DNA from: Bufo bufo
Taxonomy: Eukaryota > Chordata > Amphibia > Anura > Bufonidae
Assembly (NCBI RefSeq): GCF_905171765.1
Contig: NC_053393.1
Span: 188,569,921-188,633,920, forward strand
Direction of reading: 5' to 3'
Length of the DNA stretch: 64,000 nt
The number at the start of each line of letters is the position of its first letter. The stretch's first letter is position 1. Below, piece by piece: positions 32,470 to 43,921 of this stretch. A program made the translations under genes and the position numbers. The notes beneath the pieces are model-generated. The model did no database searches. It worked only from the letters and a program-made list of their open reading frames with translations, and was not told the origin of the DNA.

Positions 32470-32981
32470 TCTTTTTATTTTCTGATTTCAGATTTTTTAT
32501 TCTATTTCCTGAACATGATTTCGGGCGGCCATCTTGCCTGAGATGTTCTTCAAAGCATTTAGAAAACATTAAGAAAACTGCTTTAAATCAGCCACTAGGG
32601 CTATAGACACAATGGACAGGAACTGACCTCATTGACTTCTATGAGACAGTTTTTCTAGGCACCCTGTACCCTGTGCAGAGGTAATTGTGCAAGGAAAGAA
32701 TAGATAGGCTTTGACAATCACCTATTGTGAAGGGTGGATCCTGTCTTATCTATACACTGAAGTGATATCATTATAGGAGGGATTAGAATGACAGATAATT
32801 ATGCAACTGCAGTAAAATGATCTGTACAGACCAAGAAGTAGCTCATATTTCTGCTGAGAAACCATTCTAGCAAAAAAAAAAAAACTTTCATGACAATGTC
32901 ACCCATGCTACATGGGATTTGGCTGAGCGAGCCTTTCTTAGCACTTCCGTTGTGTCGAGACAGGACAGGAAGTGATCAGCA
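32470..32981. other. Interval without recognisable feature
   Basis: No open frame or repeat that I could identify between the LINE end and the hAT MITE. Confidence 0.4.
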
Positions 32982-32989
32982 GTGGGGAG

Positions 32990-33126
32990 TAGGGATGAGT
33001 GAACTTCATGTTTTGAAGTTTGGGTTCGGCATTCAGGTTTGGGTTACGTCTGAATTCTGCCTGAAGTCTATGGGCAGCATAACGGATCCGGACAGTTTTC
33101 GTTATGCAGGAGTTCGCTCATCCCTA
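32990..33126. mobile_element. Short hAT MITE with 8-bp target duplication
   Basis: Ends TAGGGATGAGTGAACTT and GAGTTCGCTCATCCCTA are inverted. Flanks GTGGGGAG (32982-32989) and GTGGGAAG (33127-33134) match at 7 of 8 positions, the duplication length of hAT elements. Termini equal those of hAT copy 2 at 58643. Confidence 0.8.
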
Positions 33127-33423
33127 GTGGGAAGCTGACCTGTGTCAAAATGGTAGTGGCAGAGAATTGGTAGAAGTGAGTAATCTTTCTTCTTCATTTT
33201 AACCAATTCAGGTTTTTTTTGTTCACTTTAAATCCCCTTTCAGTTTGGCTTCTCTGTGTGTGCACATACAATCACAATTTTATTATGTATGTTTTGCTAC
33301 ACTACCAAATGACAATTTCATCATTATTTATCCTATTATATAACACATAACCATATTAGATAACATAAGTACCCTGATTGTCAAGTATGAATTTATTGTA
33401 AAATTACTCTTGGAAATATATAA

Positions 33424-33729
33424 GGAAAGAACCATCCCTCTGTGCAAAGAACCAGCCAATTAGTCGGTAAGTATTGAGGATCTTCTGAATTTACTTGCAG
33501 GTATGACAACAGGTAAGAACTGCTTGTACACACATGACCATACACTAATATGTATACACACAAAAAAACACCAAAAACAGGGTTAAGAGGGTGGGTGGGG
33601 GAGGACGGTCCCAAAGTGTCCAGGTATCACCTTGGCAAAGAACAACATGTATTTGGTTCAAATTACAAACAGTTAGCATATAATTAAAATTACTATTACA
33701 TTGGTGGCTCAAGTGGTGGAGTCAAGAAA
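33424..33729. repeat. Penelope-type terminal repeat, inverted relative to 41128-41446
   Basis: About 310 bp that match 41128-41446 in reverse complement, from GGTGGAGTCAAGAAA to AAGAACCAGCCAATTA. Partial inversion of terminal repeats is usual in Penelope-like elements. Confidence 0.6.
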
Positions 33730-34104
33730 TACAGTGGGATGCGAAAGTTTGGGCAACCTTGTTAATCGTCATGATTTTCCTGTATAAATCGTTGTGTCAG
33801 TTAAATATATCATATAGGAGACACACACAGTGATATTTGAGAAATGAAATGAAGTTTATTGGATTTACAGAAAGTGTGCTATAATTGTTTAAACAAAATT
33901 AGGCAGGTGCATAAATTTGGGCACTGTTGTCATTTTATTGATTCCAAAACCTTTAGAACTAATTATTGGAACTCAAATTGGCTTGGTAAGCTCAGTGACC
34001 CCTGACCTACATACACAGGTGAATCCAAATATGAGAAAGAGTATTTAAGGGGGTCAATTGTCAAAGTTTCCCTCCTCTTTTAATTTTCTCTGAAGAGTAG
34101 CAAC

Positions 34105-35126
34105 ATGGGGGTCTCAAAACAACTCTCAAATGACCTGAAGACAAAGATTGTTCACCATCATGGTTTAGGGGAAGGATACAGAAAGCTGTCTCAGAGATTT
34201 CAGCTGTCTGTTTCCACAGTTAGGAACATATTGAGGAAATGGAAGACCACAGGCTCAGTTCAAGTTAAGGCTCGAAGTGCCAGACCAAGAAAAATCTCGG
34301 ATAGACAGAACCGACGAATGGTGAGAACAGTCATAGTCAACCCACAGACCAGCACCAAAGACCTACAACATCATCTTGCTGCAGATGGAGTCACTGTGCA
34401 TCGTTCAACCATTCAGCGCACTTTACACAAGGAGATGCTGTATGCGAGAGTGATGCAGAGGAAGCCTTTTCTCCGCCCACAGCACAAAAAGTGCCGCTTG
34501 AGGTGGGCTAAAGCACATTTGGACAAGCCAGCTTCATTTTGGAATAAGGTGCTATGGACAGATGAAACTAAAATTGAGTTATTTGGCCATAACAAGGGGC
34601 GTTATGCATGGAGGAAAATGAACACAGCATTCCAAGAAAAACACCTGCTACCTACAGTAAAATATGGTGGTGGTTCCATCATGCTGTGGGGCTGTGTGGC
34701 CAGTGCAGGGACTGGGAATCTTGTCAAAGTTGAGGGACGCATGGATTCCACTCAGTATCAGCAGATTCTGGAGACCAATGTCCAGGAATCAGTGACAAAG
34801 CTGAAGCTGCGGCGGGGCTGGATCTTTCAACAAGACAACGACCCTAAACACTGCTCAAAATCCACTAAGGCATTTATGGGAGGAACAAGTACAACGTTCT
34901 GGAATGGCCATCTCAGTCCCCAGACCTGAATATAATTGAAAATCTGTGGTGTGACTTAAAGAGAGCTGTCCATGCTCGGAAGCCATCAAACCTGAATGAA
35001 CTAAAGATGTTTTGTAAAGAGGAATGGTCCAAAATACCTTCAACCAGAATCCAGACTCTCATTGGAACCTACAGGAGGCATTTAGAGGCTGTAATTTCTG
35101 CAAAAGGAGGATCTACTAAATATTGA
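34105..35126 (+). pseudogene. Tc1-like transposase, one frameshift
   Basis: The N-terminal paired helix-turn-helix domain begins MGVSKQLSNDLKTKIVHHHG, followed by a GRPR-like ARSARPRK hinge. Catalytic residues are visible as LWTDETKIELFGH (D), FQQDNDPKHCSK (D) and, after a frameshift near 34870, NIIENLWCDLK (E), the DD34E arrangement. The frame ends SAKGGSTKY at 35126. Apart from the frameshift in KSTKAFM the gene looks complete at roughly 340 codons. Confidence 0.9.
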
Positions 35127-35180
35127 TTTCATTTCTTTTTTGTGGTGCCCAAATTTATGCACCAGCCTAATTTTGTTTAA

Positions 35181-35916
35181 AGGGCTTCTGTCACCCCACT
35201 AAAGTGATTTTTTTTTTTGGGGCTAGTTAAATTAGTTATATAGCGATATATGAAAATATAATTGTGTTACTTACATTGATCCAGCGGTTTATTCAAAAAA
35301 CGAAGTTTTATCATATGCAAATTCGGTCTCTACCAGCAAGTAGGGCGGCTACTTGCTGGTAGCTGCTGCAGAAATCCACCCCCTCCTCTTGTTGATTGAC
35401 AGGGCCAGCCGGGATCTCCTCCTCCGTCTGGCCCTGTCGGCATTTCAAAAATCGCGCGCCTGTGTTGATTCGGCGCAGGCGCTCTGAGATGAGGAGGCTC
35501 GTCTCCTCAGAACTCCCTCAGTGCGCCTGCGCCGATGACGTCTTCTATTTCGTTGATGTCATCGGCGCAGGCGCACTGAGGGAGTTCTGAGGAGACGAGC
35601 CTCCTCATCTCAGAGCGCCTGCGCCGAATCAACACAGGCGTGCAATTTTTGAAATGCCGACAGGGCCGGCCGGAGGAGGAGATCCCGGCTGGCCCTGTCA
35701 ATCAACAAGAGGAGGGGGCGGATTTCTGCAGCAGCTACCAGCAAGTAGCCGCCCTACTTGCTGGTAGAGACCGAATTTGCATATGATAAAACTTTGTTTT
35801 ATGAATAAACTGCTGGATCAATGTAAGTAACACAATTATATTTTCATATATCGCTATATAACTAATTTAGCTAGCCCCAAAAAAAAAAAACACTTTAGTG
35901 GGGTGACAGAAGCCCT
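35181..35916. mobile_element. TTAA-flanked foldback MITE (piggyBac-like)
   Basis: TTAA duplicates at 35177-35180 and 35917-35920. Arms of ~360 bp from AGGGCTTCTGTCACCCC inward are nearly perfect inverted copies, meeting near 35550 at GATGACGTCTTCTATTTC. The uninterrupted partner terminal repeat of the host Tc1 element (33880-33900) shows the empty site. Open frames on both strands inside are palindrome artefacts. Confidence 0.85.
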
Positions 35917-36096
35917 TTAAACAGTTATAGCACACTTTCTGTAAATCCAATAAACTTCATTTCACTTCTCAAATATCACTGTGTGTGTCTCCTATATGAT
36001 ATATTTAACTAACATTTTTTATCGTAACAACCAACGATTTATACAGGAAAATCATGACGATTAACAAGGTTGCCCAAACTTTCGCATCCCACTGTA

Positions 36097-37452
36097 CAGT
36101 CGTGGCCAAAAGTTTTGAGAATGACAAAAATATTAGTTTTCACAAAATTTGCTGCTAAACTGCTTTTAGATCTTTGTTTCAGTTGTTTCTGTGATGTAGT
36201 GAAATATAATTACACGCACTTCATACGTTTCAAATGACATTTATGCAAAGAGTCAGTATTTGCAGTGTTGGCCCTTCTTTTTCAGGACCTCTGCAATTCG
36301 ACTGGGCATGCTCTCAATCAACTTCTGGGCCAATTCCTGACTGATAGCAACCCATTCTTTCATAATCACTTCTTGGAGTTTGTCAGAATTAGTGGGTTTT
36401 TGTTTGTCCACCCACCTCTTGAGGATTGACCACAAGTTCTCAATGGGAATAAGATCTGGGGAGTTTCCAGGCCATGGACCCAAAATGTCAACGTTTTGGT
36501 CCCCGATCCACTTAGTTATCACTTTTGCCTTATGGCGCGGTGCTCCATCGTGCTGGAAAATGCATTGTTCTTCACCAAACTGTTGTTGGATTGTTGGAAG
36601 AAGTTGCTGTTGGAGGGTGTTTTGGTACCATTCTTTATTCATGGCTGTTTTTGGGCAAAATTGTGAGTGAGCCCACTCCCTTGGATGAGAAGCAACCCCA
36701 CACATGAATGGTCTCAGGATGCTTTACTGTGGGCATGACACAGGACTGATGGTAGCGCTCCCCTTTTCTTCTCCGGACAAGCCTTTTTCCAGATGCCCCA
36801 AACAATCGGAAAGAGGCTTCATCGGAGAATATGACTTTGCCGCAGTCCTCAGCAGTCCATTCACCATACTTTCTGCAGAAGATCAATCTGTCCCTGATGT
36901 TTTTTTTTGGAGAGAAGTGGCTTCTTTGCTGCCCTTCTTGACACCAGGCCATCTTCCAAAAGTCTTCGCCTCACTGTGCGTGCAGATGTGCTCACACCTG
37001 CCTGCTGCCATTCCTGAGCAAGCTCTGCACTGGTGGCACTCCGATCCCGCAGCTGAATCCTCTTTAGGAGACGATCCTGGCGCTTGCTGGACTTTCTTGG
37101 ACGCCCTGAAGCCTTCTTAACAAGAATTGAACCTCTTTCCTTGAAGTTCTTGATGATCCTATAAATTGTTGATTGAGGTGCAATCTTAGTAGCCACAATA
37201 TCCTTGCCTGTGAAGCCATTTTTATACAACGCAATGATGGCTGCACGCGTTTCTTTGCAAGTCACCATGGTTAACAATGGAAGAACAATGATTTCAAGCA
37301 CCACCCTCCTTTTAACATGTCAAGTCTGCCATTTTAACCCAATCAGCCTGTTATAATGATCTCCAGCCTTGTGCTCGTCAACATTCTCACCTGAGTTAAC
37401 AAGACGATTACTGAAATGATCTCAGCAGGTCCTTTAATGACAGCAATGAAAT
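36097..37452 (-). mobile_element. Tc1-like transposon 2, copy a, truncated at the right
   Basis: The left terminal repeat starts CAGTCGTGGCCAAAAGTTTT at 36097, sharing the TA at 36095-36096 with transposon 1. Homology to copy b (53179-54558) stops at 37452, so the right end is missing. Confidence 0.85.
36253..37268 (-). pseudogene. Tc1-like transposase of transposon 2, copy a
   Basis: From the start MVTCKETRAAIIALYKNG the frame shows helix-turn-helix sequence and GRPRKSSKRQDRLLKRI. It frameshifts near 36900, then reads FSDEASFRLFG (first D). After another break near 36640 it gives FQHDGAPRHKAK (second D) and IPIENLWSILKRW (E). The C-terminus is KKKGQHCKY. Two frameshifts separate three good segments. 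Confidence 0.85.
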
Positions 37453-37660
37453 CCCCAAGTTGGGATAAAATAGATTGATATATTAATATAAGATGATAAA
37501 TAAATAAAGGGTAATTAGAAAGCATAATGTATGATATATAAAAAATATATTTGAAAAATATATTTAAAAATATATTTAAAAAATATGGTGAAGGTAAATC
37601 AAAATATGATGGAGGGGAAAAAAAGTAATACAACTTTTGTTGCTGATAATAATGGCAGAA

Positions 37661-38076
37661 AAAGCTGCTTTCACACTTGCGTTTGGTGCGGATCCCTCAT
37701 GGACCTGCACAAATGCATCCGTTCAGATAATACAACCGCATGCATCCATTCAGAATGGATCAGTTTGTATTATCTTTAACATAGCCAAAACGTCAAGCCA
37801 AACTACAAGCACCATGACTAAGGCCGTGATCAAGGTCTATTGTTGACCAAAACGTTGGCCAGTGGCTAAATATTATTCTCTGGATGGATAAAAAAGTTTA
37901 AAAAAATCTAAAAAGCTTTCCAATAAATAAGCATTTAATGAAACAGCAACTAGAGTGCCGTGCTTTTCTCTTCAATTACATTAAGGGCAAAACTGATCAG
38001 TTTTGGACCGCTTGTGAGATCCCTGAACAGATCTCACAAACGTAAATAAAAACGCCAGTGTGAAAGTAGCCTAAGA
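37661..38076. mobile_element. MITE with TTTCACAC termini, interleaved with a Penelope segment
   Basis: Inverted ends GCTGCTTTCACACTTGCGTT (37663) and AACGCCAGTGTGAAAGTAGC (38053-38072). The middle (about 37790-37975) looks like Penelope terminal sequence rather than MITE, so one element sits inside the other. The nesting order is not resolved. Confidence 0.6.
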
Positions 38077-38089
38077 AATAAAGTGAATA

Positions 38090-40530
38090 CATAGAACACC
38101 AAAAAATAAAATTACTATTATTAAAAAGGGACCATATCATGTCGGTGATATTAGAGGTTAATCTCGAATGCTCTCATTTAGACCATGCTGATTGAGGCAA
38201 TTTCATTTGTAAATCCAGAACATTTCACATCTTCTTAGTGTTTGGATGATATTATGACAATCCTGATTTAGCAGTTCTATGGGCGTAATTACAAAGCCAA
38301 AGAATGAGCCCTGGTGATGGTCCGCAGCGTGTCTGGATACACGATGTTGTAAATATATATATTTTTTTACATTGGACCTATGTTTATTCAGTCTATTTCA
38401 TAGGGTTTGAATGGTGCATCCTATATACTGAATGTTGCATGGACACTGTAGTAAATAAATAACATTGGTTGACCACAGTTCAGATGTCTCTTGATAGGGA
38501 ACAATTTCCCATTAGATTTGCTGTGAAAAGAAGTAGAGACGCATATGGATTTGCAACAGAGGCACTTTGGTTGGTTGCCCTTAAAACTGCCTACTGGTTC
38601 GAAAAGTAACTGCTCTACTTGAGAATCTAACAGTCTTCTCTGGATGAGTTTTCAATTTGCTCTGTGCAAGTATATTTTTCAGAGTCTTAACTCTCCTAAA
38701 CGTGAAGGGAGGTCGGATTGGTAGAGATTTATTTAAAAAGAGATCTTTTTTGAGGAATTAACAATGTTTGCAGAGGATATCCCTAATAGCATTGTGGTTG
38801 CTGTTATATGTGGTTATAAAGTTTGTATTGTACAGTTTCTTTGTATTCCTTTCAGTTACCATTTTTTCCCCATTCTTAGATAGACACTCTTCATGTGTAA
38901 GAGCCCTAGCTCTAGCGTATGCTGCCTCCATAAACCTTGGAGGATAGCCTTTCTGTAGGAACCTAGTACGGATTACCCCACTTTGATAAATGAAGTCACT
39001 ATCTAGAGAGAAGTTTCGTCTCACTTCTTGAATTGACTGAAAGGGATATTCTTTTTCCATTTTTTACAATGTTCACTTGAAAAGTCTAAATAACTATCAC
39101 ATGGTAATTATTCTTCTACTTTCAGTATTTAGTTCCAAGTCCAGATATTCTATTCTAGAACCATTTTGGGCACCTGAGAGAGTAATACCCCAGTTAGTGG
39201 AGTTAAGATGTTTGAACATATCTATGGAAGGGAGGTCACCGTTCCATATGAATATCAGATCATCTATATATCAACGGTAAAATATGATATTCTCAACTCA
39301 ATACAGTACCTTCAACTGTAAATGAAGGTGTCCTCGAAAACCGCCATGAATAAATTTGCAAAGCTGGGGGCGAATCTCGTGCCCATTGTGGTTCCTTTGG
39401 TCTGTAAATAAACGGTATCCTCAAATTTGAACACATTATGTGTAAAAATAAATCTAATGCACTTCAGAATGAACATTTTCTGTTCTTCTGGCATCTGGGA
39501 GTCATTGTCCAGAAACCATTTTGTACATTCAATACCCAGATCATGTTGAATATTTGAATATAAAGCTGTCTAGTCTAGGGTCAGCCAATGATAAGTGTCC
39601 TTCCATCCAACCTCCTTTTGTGACTGTATTAAGGAGGTGGAGTCTTTGAAATAGGTAGGTAGTTTGACAACATATTTCTGTAAGAAAATGTTGACATAAT
39701 GGGACAGGTTACACGTGAGTCAGGATATCTGTGAAATAATGGGTCGGCCAGGTGGATTTATGGTATCCTTATGAATTTTAGGTAGATGATAGAATATAGC
39801 TATTACTGGATTTGTAATCTGGATATATTCCTTCTCTTTCTTATTCAGTATCTGTGCTGCAGAGTCTAGAAGATTCTTGAAAGCTAGTTTGTGTTCCATC
39901 ATTGGGTCCTCTGTAAGTGGTAGATGATATTTGGTGTCAGATTGTTAGCAGAGTGCTTCTTTGATGTAATCTTTTTTGTTTTGAATCATTATACCACCTG
40001 ACTTTATCTGCATTACGAATTACCATTTCAATGTTAGGCCTCTTGCACACGCAAAAAACTGATCCACAAAAAATACGGATGACGTCCGTGTGCTTTCCGT
40101 TTTTTGCGGAACGGAACAGCTAGCCCCTGATAGAACAGTACTTTACTTGTCCATTATGCGAACAATAATAGTACATGTTCTATCTTTGAACGGAACGGAT
40201 AAACGGAAATACGGAAACGGATCCATTGAAATAAATGGTTCCGTATACCGTCCAAATAAGGAACGCAAAAAAACGGAACAGAAACGAAAAAAAAAACGTT
40301 CATGTGCAAGAGATCTTATTCTGTAGATGTTTGACTGCTGATTTTTCTTAAATACTGAGATTATGGTTTAGAATGGGCTTCTGGTGGATAATTATAAAGT
40401 TACACTTGTGGTGAAGGCGATAAAAGTTAGAACACAGTTTTAGTTCAGTAGAGATGAACTGTGGTGCCTCTGGAGTGGGAGGGGATCCAAGCTTGAATCC
40501 ATTTTATATTATTACCATCTCACAAATTCT
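38090..40530 (-). pseudogene. Penelope-like element ORF: reverse transcriptase plus GIY-YIG endonuclease, broken
   Basis: On the minus strand: IFYHLPKIHKDTINPPGRPI (39720-39902), YLQTKGTTMGTRFAPSFANL (39312-39494), YIDD (39260-39271), then RRNFSLDSDFIYQSG and GYPPRFMEAAYARAR (38758-39060). A C-terminal region has VIYLLQCPCNIQYIG (about 38420-38475), the GIY-YIG signature, and a terminal FWIYK-type motif. This order and these motifs are diagnostic of Penelope-like elements. Several stops and frameshifts are present and a MITE is inserted at 40037-40316. Confidence 0.85.
40037..40316. mobile_element. MITE with TTA target duplication inside the Penelope element
   Basis: Ends GGCCTCTTGCACACGC and GTGCAAGAGATC are inverted; TTA flanks both sides (40034-40036, 40317-40319). 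The first bases resemble those of the MITE at 13819. Confidence 0.65.
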
Positions 40531-41127
40531 TATATCTATCTATTTTATCCCAGCTTGGCATTGTAAGTATTTATCTACTTATTTATTGAGTTAGTAGGGT
40601 ATTTCATTTATGTATCATGTTTTTTTCTTCATTCCAATATAAGGAGTTCCGTTTTTACTGCCCAACTTACCCCAACATGGCATTATATGTATGTATTTAT
40701 TAATTTATTCATTGAGTTATTAGGGTAATCTATTTATTTATTAAGTCCTTTATCTTCATCCTAATATAAGGCGATCCATCGGCGGCTATTCTCCTCCCTG
40801 CAGCAAGCCTCTACCTCAGGACCTCAGGCCACTCTAACTCCTGGCCTGGCCCTAGCGTCCTGATTCCTTGGAGTTGCCAAGCCACATGATCGCGCTTGCA
40901 GTCATGTGACCACTACACTGCGTGCACTCCTGCCCGGCCATTGGGAACTCCAAGCGGGCCATACATTCTAACTAATTGGCCTGGCCAAGTGTCTTGTTCT
41001 CATGGCATCCCGGCACCATGTGCCCTCGACGTTGATCACGTGACCACAGAGTTGGTCACGTGACCACAACAAATGCAGCAATCGCACTAACCGGGCATCG
41101 CTTTGGGCAGTAATTCCTGAAATCTAA
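40530..41127. other. Interval between Penelope ORF remnant and its terminal repeat
   Basis: No further motif recognised. Two near-duplicate stretches (40560-40640 and 40690-40770, around TTATTGAGTTA and TAGGGTA) indicate a short imperfect duplication. GTCACGTGACCACA occurs twice near 41036-41068. Confidence 0.4.
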
Positions 41128-41446
41128 TGTATTTCTTGACTCCACCACTTGAGCCACCAATGTAATAGTAATTTTAATTATATGCTGTCTGTGTGTAATT
41201 AATTTTAACCAAATATATGTTGTTTTTTTTGCCAGGGTGACACCTGGACACTTTGGGAATGCCCCCCACCCTCTGAACCCTGTTTTTTTTTGTTTTTTTG
41301 TGTGTGCATATATTAGTGTAATGTGTGTCATGTGTGTACAAGCAGTTCTTACCTGATGAAATACTCCCTGAAACACATTGTAATACCTGCAAATAAATAC
41401 AGAAGATCCTCAATATTTACCGAATAATTGGCTGGTTCTTTGCGCC
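41128..41446. repeat. Penelope-type terminal repeat, interrupted by the gypsy insertion
   Basis: Contains CTGATGAAATACTCCCTGAA and ACACATTG, typical of Penelope pseudo-LTRs, and matches 33424-33729 in inverted orientation. The homology GAGGGATGGTTCTTTCC resumes at 52675, on the other side of the gypsy element. Confidence 0.6.
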
Positions 41447-41450
41447 GAGG

Positions 41451-42327
41451 TGTGAGATTGTGCATAAACTCTGCCTGTAAATGTTTATGTTTGAATTGTA
41501 TTGGAGCTGTCATTTGGCATTCCGGGCACTAGAGGCCACTGTTTTGCAGCACAGTCAGCACACTCTGGGATATGCATATGCAAAGCAGATGATGACTCAT
41601 GCTAGCTGTTTCTGAAAACCAGGAAGTGCTGATCTGACATGGTGGAAGCAATGTTCTTTGAGAGACTGAATCCGATTCCATCTTGGCTTGCGGATGTCCG
41701 GGAGTGAATGCACACGTAGAGGAAGGAGATTAGCTGTTGTCCCCTTACTGGATCCGGCTCTTTGAAAGAGAGATTGCTCCAGGAAGACAGTGTACAGCAT
41801 GTGGGCAGAAGTCTTATTATCAAGGAAGGCCGCACGGTTGCTGAGAGGTTGGTGGCCATCCTGGGTAAGCGGCATCCTCGGGCCCAGAACAGACGCAGGT
41901 CAGTACATCTGGTTACTGGTTGTATTCTACTGTGTGGCGCCTGAAGTAACAGAGACTAGCCTAGGCCTTATAGTAGTTAGATAGATAGGGTTATATGTTT
42001 TGCTAGGCCTTACTGTACTGGACTGCGGCGAAGTATTTGACTTGCACTCTCTGCTGTGTCCGCCACCAGCTAGGTGTGTCCTCTTTAGTGGCACGGCACG
42101 ACTTGCAGGCTCTGCTGTGTGCGCCATCGGGCTAGGCCTGTCCCTCGGACAGGGACGGTGACTGTGGGCCTGGGGTATAACTTAGTCTGTGTATATTTAT
42201 ATTGTTGTGTTTTCACTATTGTTAAAGTAAAGTTTCTGTTCTTGCATATAAAGCTAGTGTCAGTGTCGCTTTTCTTGTCTGTGACTTCGCTGTATCCTGG
42301 GGAGCCCACCCCGGTACATGGCTTACA
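41451..42327 (+). repeat. 5' LTR of the gypsy element
   Basis: TGTGAGATTG...GGCTTACA. It holds the intact TTAA site (42217 region, CACTATTGTTAAAGTAAAG) that is occupied in the 3' LTR. Confidence 0.9.
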
Positions 42328-42359
42328 ACTTGGCGTAGTTGGCAGGATACAGCGACCAT

Positions 42360-43341
42360 TATGGAAGGGAACGCGGCGGGAGATCGTCCCCCGGCGCCAT
42401 TGGTGCCAGATCAGGACCCAGCCTAGGGTGCACAGGCGCAAGTCCAGCTTGCCCCCAACGATATGGCTACCCCAGTAGGATACATCCCTGTAGGGGCACT
42501 TCTGCGTCATCTGCCAAAGTATGACGGTAGAAACATGACATTGCAGGACTGCACTGAAAGGGTGCGAAGTGCGGTTAAAATGTGTAACCTGACTGCGGGC
42601 CGAGGTTGCGTTAGGAGCCCTAGAGGGTGACGTCAGGCGGACAGTGATGATAAGGCCTGACTCCGAGAGAGATACCCTAGAAAAGATATTCTCCCTGCTA
42701 GAGAGAGCCCAAGGGGGGCGGTCCAAAGTGGTACAGTTACGGAGTCACTTCTTTAACCGACCCCAGCGAGAGGGCGAGACCCTGATGCAATATTCCAATG
42801 CTCTACAGGAGACGCTGAATGAGATATAACGACGAGACCCTGAGTCCATGGGCGCCTTCCGGGAGGTGGATCGGCTTCTACAAGATCAGTTCATAGTGGG
42901 GCTCTCCAATAGATTCTTACAAGATAAATTACAAGAGATGACCCGAACAATGGCCGATATAACATTCTACAATGTCTACTTAGCCGCCGTAGAGAGAGAG
43001 GAAGAGCCCATACCTGCAGCAGCAAGAGTGGTGAATAGCATGCATGTTACAAGGGACCGGCCGGGATCTGAAGAATCAGAGTCCTTAAAGGATGTGGTGC
43101 AGGCCCTGCGGGCGGAATTGAAAGAGCTTCGACTGGAAGTGTCCCAGATGAAGGCAGAACCATCCCGGCGTCCGGAAATGGTCCCCGCGCCTCGTGCCAC
43201 TCCACCCAGAACAACCCCGGTGAGGGAGCCGGTCAGAAGAGGGCCCCTCTGTTGGGCTTGCCGAAAGTACGGCCATATGGCCAGAGAGTGCCAAGAACAG
43301 GTAGCGTCTGAGCCGACGTTAAACTTCCGACCGCTGCAGTA
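42360..43341 (+). pseudogene. Gypsy gag, broken
   Basis: From ATG 42360 (MEGNAAGDRPPAP) the frame meets a TAG at 42423. It then runs through VGALLRHLPKYDGRNM, shifts near 42610, and meets another stop near 42827. The last 164-aa frame (42848-43342) ends with the CCHC knuckle CWACRKYGHMAREC. Two stops and a frameshift make it non-functional. Confidence 0.8.
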
Positions 43342-43359
43342 GCTGGGCGTCCTGCGGCG

Positions 43360-43698
43360 GTGCACCAGAAGTTAAGCCCTCTGTGTGAAGAACATAACAT
43401 GTATGCCAGCAGCCCCGTATTAGAAGCCGAGTTGGAAAGCCAAAAGATCTGCTGCCTAGTTAATACAGGGTCAGAGTGTACCCTAATGCCTCTGGAGTTC
43501 TTTGAGAGGCACTTTGGGCATATGATAGAGCCCGAAGACGGGAGCGTCATCAGGCTGACGGCTGACGATAATAGAGAGATGGATGTCCGAGGGATAGTCT
43601 GGATGCGGGTCCGACTGTTTGGGCAAGACATCGGCAAGAAAGGGGTCGTGCTGGTGGACCATTCGTCCCGGAAAGGAATGGACGTGCCCTGGGCATGA
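43360..43698 (+). pseudogene. Gypsy aspartic protease with D-to-N at the active site
   Basis: The segment CCLVNTGSECTLMP corresponds to the D-T/S-G active site of retropepsins. Here the codon at 43462-43464 is AAT (Asn) where the family has Asp. The frame ends at 43698 and continues in another frame to about 43920 with no clear domain. Confidence 0.75.
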
Positions 43699-43921
43699 AT
43701 ATACTGAGAGACCTAGACCATCAACTCTATGCCAAGGAAGGGCCGAAGTACTGGCAATGGGCGACCGCACACCGGCCTACCCAGAAGGTCTTACAACAGA
43801 TGGTGAGGAGCTGTAGCCTGCAAAAGAGTAACCTGTCCGGTCGGGCCATTGGAGACGTGAGGGTGCTCCGGAGGACCCCGCTGAAGATACCACCTCGACA
43901 AGAGCCCGAGCCCTTGCTGTT

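Larger units (their letters stand above)
33732..36094 (+). mobile_element. Tc1-like transposon 1, with nested TTAA MITE
   Basis: Long terminal inverted repeats start CAGTGGGATGCGAAAGTTTG at 33732 and end with its complement at 36094, flanked by TA (33730-33731 and 36095-36096). The transposase reads on the plus strand. A 736-bp TTAA MITE (35181-35916) splits the right terminal repeat. Confidence 0.9.

Noticed and set aside
35396..35701. Pair of nearly identical 64-aa frames on opposite strands
   Set aside because: Palindrome artefact of the TTAA MITE at 35181-35916.
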